Source: Sternotherus odoratus (taxonomy: Eukaryota > Chordata > Testudines > Kinosternidae). From it: DNA of 64,000 nucleotides. The notes beneath the pieces were generated by a model that worked only from the letters and a program-made list of their open reading frames with translations, was not told the origin of the DNA and did no database searches. Both the position numbers and the translations under genes were made by a program. Every line of letters begins with the position of its first letter. The stretch's first letter is position 1. The DNA lies in contig JAVMKO010000001.1 of assembly GCA_032164245.1 (NCBI GenBank), forward strand, positions 64,896,892 to 64,960,891. The letters are read 5' to 3'. Shown here one piece after another: positions 48,713-57,500 of the stretch.

Positions 48713-49205
48713 CCGTATTTTTCGCCCTGTAAGACGCACTTTTTCTTCCCCAAAACGGGGGGGGGGGGGGGGGAAGTTGGTGCGTCTTATAGGGCGAATG
48801 TCTTATAGGGCAAAAAAAAAAAAAAAAAAAGCGCCTCGCTCCCCCGTCCCCGCCGCGCGGGCGGGCTGCCGAGGTTCCCCCCTCCCCGCCGCGGGCGGGC
48901 TGCCGGGAGCGTCCCGGTTCCCCCCTCCCCGCCGCGGGCGGGCTGCCGGGAGCGTCCCGGTTCCCCCCTCCCCGCCGCGGGCGGGCTGCCGGGAGCGTTC
49001 CCGGCAGCCCGCCCGCGGCGGGGAGGGGGGAACCGGGACGCTCCCGGCAGCCCACCCGCGGCGGGGAGGGGGGAACCTCGGCAGCCCGCCCGCGCGGCGG
49101 GGACGGGAGAGTGAGGCGCCTTTTTTTTTTTTTGGTCCGGATTTTTTATTAAAAAACGAGGGGGCGTCTTATAGGCCGGAGCGTCTTATAAGACGAAAAA
49201 TACGG
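48713..49205 (+). mobile_element. TA-flanked MITE with GC-rich inverted core, 493 bp
   Basis: Left terminus CCGTATTTTTCGCCCTGTAA and right terminus, read on the other strand, CCGTATTTTTCGTCTTATAA, about 40 bp of inverted repeat. TA flanks both ends (48711-48712, 49206-49207), the Tc1/mariner-type target. Just inside each end are homopolymers (17 G and 18 A on the left, 12 T on the right). The core has about three units of 43 bp built on GCCGCGGGCGGGCTGCCGGG and GAGCGTCCCGGTTCCCCCCT, followed by their inverted copies (switch near 48998), so the whole core folds back. No transposase. Confidence 0.85.
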
Positions 49206-50539
49206 TAGTTTTTTATGCCAGCCTAGAAATGCACCCTTATATCTACTAAGGGCAGGTCAACTTTACAAACGTACAGCTCACGTGTTGGCATAATAACTTC
49301 ATCTCTGCAAGAGACGGTAGCTATGTCAGCAGGAGAAACTCTCCTGCCAACATAGCACTGTCTACATGAGGATTATGGTCAGTATAACTACGTCACTCAG
49401 GGGTGTGGAGTTATACTGAAGTAGTTATACTGAAGGGGTTATACTGAAGTAGGTATGTAATGTAGTCTTGGCAGGGAGGGAGAGTCATCAAAGTCACTGT
49501 TAATTTGAGTCCCACTTTGGGCAGAAATCTGGAAAAGGTTGGAAGGTACATTGGTAAAATTTGTCTCTGTAAGCAGTTGGTGTTGGTTGTTTGGTTTTGT
49601 TTTGTTTTTCAATTTTAATTTAATCAAAACATTTAATTTAATTTTAATTTAATCAAAGCATTTCTTATATTCATATATGTATGAATGACCTGCTATCTGG
49701 TGGGATGGAATGAAGGTAACACTAATCTGAACATCAAAAATCCAGAAAATCAAAAGATTGCATGTTACTGAGAATGGTGGGGCAAGAGGTGGAGATGGAG
49801 AGAGACACAGCAGCTTCTTTCATATGCTTAAAGTTACTGTAACAACCCTGAAATAAAACTGCCCAAGGTTTGGGACCTCGACCATGGATGAGAATTTTCT
49901 CGCCAGCCCTGTCAGTAACGACACATTTCAAACATTTTGAAGCAAAGTTAAGAGAAACATGCAGGCAACCTTATCTCCACCCTCTTTGAGCACTGTCCAT
50001 AAAACAATACTGACTCTCTTCCTTTTTGCTGTAATGGACAGGTGCTACCTTCACCAGCCTGGCACCCCAACCCTGAGCCTATTTCTCCTGACAGAAGAAC
50101 ACACCTACAATAGTTATCAACCATTTAATACCCTTTACATTTTCACATAGGATATGAGCTACACCTATACTGTCTCCTCCCTGTTATTTGATTTACCGGC
50201 GGCTTTCAGACCCCACTGCACTATTGACAATACCCATGCCAAGAAGACCCCCAATGTCCTGCCACTGACACAACCTACACAATTCTGTATTGAAATGCTG
50301 CAGACTGGAACCTCAAGGTACATGTGTGGGTATTTACGCTGTATTTCCTGGTTTTCTGACATTTGAGTTTTTCTGAACTGGACATTCTGGGAGGGCATGA
50401 GCTATCATTGGTCAACCTTCACTCTTTATTAACAACGTTTTTGTGCCATTCCATTTCCATATGGTCAGAGACTACTTGCAAATTGCTAGTATTACTGTGG
50501 ACCATGCACAGCAACCTAATGCAAGATTGCAAAGTACCA
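49206..50539. other. No recognised gene; small foldback element at 49240-49475
   Basis: Between about 49241 and 49475 lies a degraded foldback with AGGAGAAACTCTCCTGCCAA, AGTATAACTACG and three tandem copies of GTTATACTGAAG (49411-49448). It resembles small turtle MITEs with TAGTTATAC ends. The remainder to 50539 shows no exon or family motif. Confidence 0.45.
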
Positions 50540-50960
50540 AGGCACCCTTAATTTTTTCCCCATCTAATTTATCTAAATATTCTTTAACCCATTATTTCTC
50601 TATTTTAGCTTATGTTCCTTCCCCCTTATTGTTAATGTTAATTGTGTCTAATATCTTGTGACAATTTACTTTTTTAGTGAAGGCTGAAGCAAAATAGGCA
50701 TTAATCACCTCAGACTTCATTATGTCATCTATTTTTAGCTCTCCTTCCCCACTACGTAGAGGAACTATACTTTCCTCTATCTTTTTCTTAATGCTACTGT
50801 ATGTACACAACTTCTTCTTACTGCCCTTTATGTCATTGCAAGGTATAACTGGTTTTGTGCCTTAGCCTTTCAGATTTTGTGGTGTTCTGTGAATTTTGTG
50901 ATGGTTTTTTCATCATACTGTATATCCCTTTAGCACTTTGTATCCTCTAGTATTTCTACA
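50540..50960 (-). mobile_element. CR1 LINE internal fragment
   Basis: The minus-strand open frame 50610-50810 contains KKIEESIVPLRSGEGELKID and SEVINAYFASAFTKKVN, the linker between CR1 endonuclease and RT (usual form: E-x-LNEFFASVFT). It has the same orientation and degree of decay as 46405-48480 and could be the 5' part of that copy. Confidence 0.7.
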
Positions 50961-51782
50961 GAAGCATAACACACGTTAACAGATAGAAGACCTTACATGT
51001 TTCCTCCTTCTGCTCTTGAAACATAAATATTTGATTACTTTTTACTATAATTATTCAATTTTTCTGGCACATAAATGGAATTTCATCTCTATTTCTTATT
51101 CCTTTTTTTCAGATTCTCTCACCTGGCACTACTATGTTCTGTATTATTATTATTTGTTAAACACCAACAGCATGTTTGGCCATATCTGAGGCATACAAAA
51201 GTATGGATTTATGAAAAATACTTGTTGGAGGCTTTAGCAGTCAACGTACATTCATGTTTTATTGTGAATGTGGGTTGCTGGCATTGAGAGGGTAATGCCT
51301 TTGAGCAGAATTTTAAAAATCTGTGTAGGATTTATCTACATGCTAAGACAAATTCTCTTCTCTGTTGTGCATGCTAGGCTGTCATTGATGTCAATAGGAG
51401 CTGCCTGTGCTCATCTAAGGTCAGTATTACATTAACCCACTGTGATTCATTTTAAATTACAATACCAGCCATCAATTTTCCTTAAAACCTTTTATTGCTC
51501 CTAGGATAAGTATGTTTGAAATTCACATGGTAGTGATCACAAATAACCCTGAGTGGCTTCACCCAAGCCCAGAGGCAAAGGAGTGATATGGACCGTCCAG
51601 AAAGGAACATACAGACTTCCCAAACAATCCCAGGTTTCTCCTACAAAACTTTTTGTCCTGGTTGAAGCAGCTGCTGTCCTGCCGGACTGGCTGGGCTCAG
51701 ATCCCCGTTCCAGGCATTGCCACCTGCTCGCTCTCTCCCCTTCCTTATCCCTTGCATTCCCTCCCCTCCCTGACCTCCAAGG
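50961..51782. other. No recognised feature
   Basis: AT-rich, then C/T-rich from 51660. No motif recognised. Confidence 0.45.
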
Positions 51783-52040
51783 GTATGTCTACACAGCAAA
51801 AAAACCCCAAAAAAACCCCACATCAGTGACTCACAGATCCTAGGTCAACTGATTCGGGTTTGACCTACAGGGCTAAAAATAGTAGTGTAGCTGTTCCTTC
51901 TGGGGCTTGGATTCTGGACTTTGAAATCTGGTGAGGGGGAGAGTCTCAGAGCTTGGGCAGAACATCTACTCTGCTATTTTTAGCGCCATTGTGCAAGCTT
52001 GAATCAGTTGACCTGGACTCTGAGGCTCATGGCTACTGAA
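51783..52040. mobile_element. Degraded foldback MITE
   Basis: Begins AAGGGTATGTCTACACAGCA. Internal inverted segments pair imperfectly: GTCAACTGATTCGGGTTT with GCTTGAATCAGTTGAC, and GGGCTAAAAATAGTAG with CTGCTATTTTTAGC. The GGGTATGTCTACAC terminus is that of a family of long foldback elements common in turtles and crocodilians. The right terminus is lost. Confidence 0.55.
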
Positions 52041-53076
52041 AAAAAAGAACTGGTAAGAACTGGCAAGATTTGATGCCAAGTTTATTTGGTTGACCACTGA
52101 GTCTGATGAATGCTTGATGCAGGTCATCCTGCCCTGTAGCACTTCCTCTTGATTTAGTGTGGTGCTGCTACACTCCTGGCCTCAGTTTCTCTTTTCTACA
52201 CAATCAAGTTGGGTGACAGACAAAATACCCATCCTGGAGATCTTTATTATAGCTAAATAAACTTGAAATAAAGTCTCTCCCTTTGGGTTCAGGGGTTGCA
52301 CATCCCTCCATCTTGAAGTCTGTGGTTCTCAGTCCCGGCCTCTGGTCTCTCACTTGGGTTCAGGGAGTAGTACAGCCCTCCTTTTTGGACCTGTAGTTTT
52401 CAGGGAGTGCCTCTCTCTTAGGAGTGCTTCTCCTTCTGTGAGCACCTCTCTGCAACCGGGTCCTGATGGCATTTAATCAGGCTGCCTAGATAGGCTTGTT
52501 CCCTTAAATCAGTTCATGATGGGTAGCCTGAGCCCAAGCTCTCCTTAAACGGGGTCAGTAACCTCACTGATAGTGCCCACATATCTTTTTGTTTTAGAGT
52601 TATTTGCAGGTACAGCAAGTTATATAATACAACTCTAAGAGCAAGTTGTTTTGGCGACTGAGAAAACTAGTATTCAGTTTCACAGAATGTTTTATTATCC
52701 AGCTAGTTAATGGGAAAATGCTCAATACTTTAGTCTGTATGTCTTTGTAGTATAAATATCTTAACCAAGACTACAAACAATACACAAATGCATCAAGACT
52801 TAAATTCACATATGTTATGGAGTACACAGCAGGCAGCTATATCCACTGGGATATTTTCTATATCAACACATAAGTTACACTATATCACAGTAATTGTGAT
52901 ATTTTAGGGCCTTAGCCAAACATCATTGATTTATTGGGAGGCTTTCCTTTGACTTGAAGGGTCAGATTAAAGCAGACATTCCCAAATTCTGGCATACATA
53001 CTTCCGGGGGTTTTCAAGACATCTCTGGGGGGGTACGCTGGAAAAATTGTGTAATGGTGGATTTTATTTATTAATT
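52041..53076. other. No recognised gene; weak tandem duplication
   Basis: An imperfect duplication of about 75 bp around GGGTTCAGGGGTTGCACATC (about 52288) and GGGTTCAGGGAGTAGTACAG (about 52356). No exon recognised. Confidence 0.4.
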
Positions 53077-53882
53077 ACTAGCTGAAATACCCGGCGTTGC
53101 TCGGACTATTTGTAATTGGAAACTGGGATGTAAAAAGACTATAATGTTTTTTATTAATACAAATTTTGTTTTTATTGTATATCAGTACATTCTATAAATT
53201 ACTATTGTAATGCTTTATCATAAACAACATTTTTTGTTTTGTTTTTTGGGGTAAAAATGAATAATCCTTTGGGAGTGCCAACTCTAGAGCAAGCCACAGC
53301 TGTTTCCGTGGCCCTGGTTTGGGAAGTCCGAACGCAATTTTCCTTTAATCTTATTTGGTGTTGTTCGGCTGTTTCTGTGGCCCTGGATTGATAATTTCGT
53401 ACTCTATTATTATGTAGCCATTTCTCACGTTGTTCAGAAGTCTCATTTTGTCTAATTAATTTCATTCTCTTGCATTTAGATGTGGTTTCTCCGATACATT
53501 TTTGCTTTTTAAGCGGCATAATGAATAGGGTTCTTTTTAAGAAAAAAAACAGTGTATTTAATTATGTTTGTGCTACACAACACTAAGCTCTCTGGTTATC
53601 TGTATTATTACATCATAACTATGTGACAGACAACAGCATGTGTTAACCTGCTGCCCAGATGATGTTATGTGAGCTGTGTAGTTGATGTTAATGAGCTTTA
53701 AAGAATTTCACCCCTAGGGGGTGTAAGAGGTGAGATTTAAAAAAATTTCGATTCTTACCCTGATTAGGACCCTAAAGCCTATAACTGTACCAAATTTCAA
53801 GTATCTAGCTGAAATGGTGTGGAAGTAGTAAGGGAACATACATACACACACGCATACACCATCTGACTTTTATATATATAGA
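53077..53882 (-). mobile_element. Helitron-like element with Rep-protein N-terminal remnant
   Basis: One end, ACTAGCTGAAATACCCGGCG then TTGCTCGG (plus strand, 53077), and the other end, ATTTGACTTTTATATATATA-like followed by GA (53882), are shared with the two copies at 58665-60342, which fixes the element ends. Shared inner blocks include CACCCCTAGGGGGTGTAAGA and ACCTGCTGCCCAG. There is no terminal inverted repeat and no target duplication, consistent with Helitron/Helentron ends. The internal open frame is described separately. Confidence 0.6.
53202..53519 (-). CDS. Helitron Rep/helicase N-terminal-type repeat protein, fragment
   Basis: A 105-codon open frame starting MPLKKQKCIGETTSKCKRMK. 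It contains two full and one partial copy of a 23-residue repeat: RQNETSEQREKWLHNNRVRN with YQS, RATETAEQHQIRLKENCVRT with SQT, then RATETAVA. Charged R-x-x-E-T-x-E-Q-R repeats of this type occur near the N-terminus of animal Helitron/Helentron Rep-helicase proteins. The Rep and helicase domains themselves are absent, so the frame is a remnant even though it has a start codon and no internal stop. Family identification is by repeat pattern and is moderately sure. Confidence 0.5.
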   Translation of the reverse strand: MPLKKQKCIGETTSKCKRMKLIRQNETSEQREKWLHNNRVRNYQSRATETAEQHQIRLKENCVRTSQTRATETAVACSRVGTPKGLFIFTPKNKTKNVVYDKALQ

Positions 53883-54516
53883 TTTTATGTATTACACTTT
53901 CATAATAGGCTACACAGACAAATCTTTAAAATTCTGAGGGAATTTGTTATATAAAATATGGTAGTTAAATTACTTCAAGATGTATCAATGAGAATGCAGG
54001 TGCACAAAGACACTGATTACAGAGTCCTCACCCAGGGCTGGATTTCCAATTAGGCACAGTAGACACATCCCTAGGGGCACCAACATTTTAGGGGCAGCTT
54101 ACCTCTCTAAAATTGTTTGCCACACAAAGGTCAGCTGTAGACAAGGGGAGGAAGGGAAGCACTGAAGAAGCTGTGCATTAGGTGTAAATCCGTCTCTATC
54201 CTCACTTCCAATCACTGTACAGTGTGGGTTCAGTTGCCCAGCAACTGTCCAGTCTAACTTAGTTCAGAAGTTATGGGGGATTTGGTTGTATATGCTGCAC
54301 TATAACTATATCTGTACATAACAATGAAGTATGAACAGATGGCTAAAGACTGATAGTGTTAAGAAGATCACACAAAGTATCAGTGATGAAAAGGGCAGGG
54401 GTACATGAGCAGCTAGTAGATCTGGAAGGGAGTACACAATAAGAAAAGTTTGGGACCAAAAGTTTGGATTAGAGAATTATTAGATAATTCATGCAATATA
54501 ACGCCAAAAATCTTTC
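53883..54516. other. Downstream flank of TSPAN19, no further gene seen
   Basis: Expected 3' side of TSPAN19. No AATAAA hexamer on the minus strand is seen in this interval; the one closest to the stop codon overlaps it. Confidence 0.45.
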
Positions 54517-54522
54517 TTTATT
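54517..54522 (-). promoter_or_regulatory. TSPAN19: AATAAA hexamer overlapping the TSPAN19 stop codon
   Basis: On the minus strand the last codons read AAG-GAA-TAA followed by AG, so the canonical poly(A) hexamer AATAAA spans the final sense codon and the stop. Whether it is used is unknown. If it is, the 3' UTR would be only some 15-30 nt. Confidence 0.35.
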
Positions 54523-54589
54523 CCTTCAGTGAAATTTTATTCTTCTTGATGTTTTTGTACAACAATGCACCGAGTGTGAACAGGAGGAC
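54518..54589 (-). CDS. TSPAN19: TSPAN19 terminal coding exon
   Basis: 72 bp including the TAA stop at 54520-54518. The acceptor CCTTTTTTCAG precedes 54589. It encodes VLLFTLGALLYKNIKKNKIS then LKE: the rest of TM4 and a short basic cytoplasmic tail. There is no juxtamembrane cysteine here, so the usual tetraspanin palmitoylation site at the C-terminal side is missing in this species. The hexamer AATAAA overlaps the stop. Confidence 0.92.
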   Translation of the reverse strand, partial: VLLFTLGALLYKNIKKNKISLKE

Positions 54590-57500
54590 CTGAAAAAAGG
54601 AAGAATGAATGGGTTAAAAATTAAAGCGGGTCATAGTCATTTATGCTCATTCATATCTAAATTTAATCTGTTGCAGTTCAGAGGCCAGATCCTGCTCCCA
54701 CTGATGCTACAGTAGGCAGACAACAGGAAAGATAGACCAGTGATTCGACTGCTAATGTAGGACTTAGAAAACCTGGATTCAGTTCTCTATTTCTTTTCTA
54801 AACTTCTTGTGTGACCTTACACAGGTTATTTGATCTTTCTCTGCCTTTGCTCCCCCTCTGTAAAATGGGAATAATAGCACTTCACTACTATGTGTTGTGA
54901 GGTTAAAGACATCAAAGATTGTGAGGCACTATGGGAATGGGGGATATATAACTACTTAAAGAATGTAAATTTTGCCCCACTCTCAGCCCCACACCTGAGG
55001 CTCTGCTCCTGGGACCTCCGCCACCAAGCCCCACTCCCCAGCTGCTGGCCTCATGCTCGGCCCCACAGCTGGGGCTCTGCTCTTGGCCCTGCATATGGAG
55101 TCCAGGCTACCCAAAGCTGTGGCCTTGGCCTCTTTACCTTTGTCTGGGTCCCCCCTCCCAGAGACACAGCCCTGCTCCCAGCCTCAGGGCGGGGAGGGGG
55201 CAGTGAGGAGTAAGGGGGATGGCTTTCGGCACCCCCACTACTAAAAATGTTCCAGCATCATTTGCTCTGGAAATAGTGTTTCTGAGGCTATGCCTACTCT
55301 AGAGACCTTACAGGAGTACAGCTGTACCAATGCAGCTGCACCATTGTAAAATCTCTCATGTATCTGCTTTGTGCAGATGGGGGAGAGCTCTCCCGCCGGC
55401 ATAATGAAACCGCCCCCAACAACTGACATAGCATTGTGCACACTACCACTTATGCCTCCTGCAAAACTTATGTTGCTCATAGCAGTGTTTTTTTCCAAAC
55501 CCCTTAGCAACAGAAGTTTTGCCAACATAAGTGGTAGTGTAGATAAACCCTTAATTAACAAAACCACCAATAAATAGAGTCTTATCTTGCTCCCATTGAC
55601 GTTAAGAGAACTTCATACATGATTTTAATGGGACAGGGTCATGCCGATAGAACACTAAATGTATTTTTGTGGGTCCCACTATTTTGTCAGTATTTTCTTA
55701 TTTAAAAAAAAATAATCAAATACTCTTACCTCTACAGTTAGCAGTGCAATATTAATTGCAATTAAGACCATAGTGTTGTTTTCAAACCACATTTTAATAT
55801 ACTCATCACATCCCTAGGAAAAAGCAGATGAATAGATATTAACTGCAAAATTATTTTTGATTCCTGGATTCAGACTGCATATTTATAATATGTCCTTGTT
55901 CAAATTTTATGCAACAACTTCCTACCAGGGATTTATGGGTTCTGATACTTACTCATTGGAAGGCAGTCACATTAGTGTGTAATGCCGAGAGTTTGGCCCC
56001 AAACATTTTCAGGATCTTTTTTAAAAAATATACAAACAAAGTTTCAAAAGTAATTGACTGAATCAATTACTTTTTCACCCAGAAGTACTGGGACTAGCTG
56101 CTGATCTAAGGGGGAATTTGCTTTTGTAAAAGGGTATTGATGGATCCTCATTCAAGCCTCCAATCACTCTACAACTGGATACTTAAAAGAATACATTTAG
56201 CTATTGTAAGTTTACTGTGATTCCCATATATTATTCATCTCAGGATAGACTTGTACGTCTTCTGGATCAATTTTTGTGTTTGTTATAATTAATAAATTAT
56301 TATATAGGAAACAAGCTGAAAAATAAAGAAGGGTCATTGTTACTGCAGGGAAAAGATATTGTGCAGGTCTCACACTAATATAAACCTCCAATCTCCATGT
56401 CTTTTCCTCTTTCCATTTCCCCGATTTTAAATAACAGTAAGTTATTATGGTCAGAAAACTGTATCTTGGAATAGTGTAAATAGTAAAGTTTTTATAAATT
56501 AGGACTGCTCAAAGATTTTCAGTTGAAACTGTTTTCCAACAGCAAATTGGATTTTTGATTAAATGAAAAGTGTCATGAAGAGTTTTTGTTTTTCTTGCAT
56601 TTGGGGATGAGAGGGTTTCTAGGAAAACAGAAACCCAAAAAAGGATTTCTGTTGTTTTTGACTGAAAGCTTTCAGTCTCTGGAAGTTTTCAGATAAAAAA
56701 AATAATTAATTTCAGTTGTCAAACCATAAATATATAAATAAAAAATATCTGTTTTTGAGCATTTGCTTTTTTGACAAAAAGCCTACATTTTTCATGGGGG
56801 GAATAATGCTCTAATATATAGATGAGAAAATATGTCTCTATATCCCATTACATGACTTGCTATCTGAGTTAATTCATTGCAACAACAGGGGACAGTGCCA
56901 ACTTGATGTAAAAAGACTGAAATGTTGGCTGCTAGTTCCCGTTCAGTTGAAATTCAAGTTGCTGATTAGTATCTACAAAGCCCTCAAGGATCTGGGTCCC
57001 ATTTGTTGCTGAAAATCTCTTTCTTTTCTTACTATACCATTCCAAACTAGCTATGATTGACATGAGGTGCCTTCGGTTGTTTATCTAAAGAATATTGCTC
57101 AAGGATTATGATATTCACTTTGGATCCTGCGCCTCTTGAATTTGTTCCCAAATGTAAGGTTATATGAGATCAACTCTGGGTGCTTTTAGGAAGTATGATA
57201 AGATGTATCTCTTTGCTCCAGCTTTCTAATAACAGCAGTCTGATGACCCTAGACTCTTTTATAATTAGCTAGTTCTGATCTATCCGGGTTCTCAGATAAT
57301 ATGCTTCTTATTTTTCTGCTTGGGGTTCTTTTAATTCTGTAAAGTGCATGCAGATGTTTTGGTGAAAGACAACTCCTATATAGGAGAATACATGGCTGGC
57401 ATGATACAAATAACAACAATGATAATTATGTGTTGCAATTGCTTTTATGTTACATTATTCACTCCCTTTCTGTAGCATATCTGTACTTGTACACAGCACA

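Noticed and set aside
48513..49208. Open frames of 169-180 codons
   Set aside because: They cross a TA-flanked MITE with homopolymers and palindromic GC units; no protein-like sequence.
54890..55244. 107-codon open frame in the last TSPAN19 intron
   Set aside because: Begins in the MIR and continues through C-rich low-complexity sequence; no domain.
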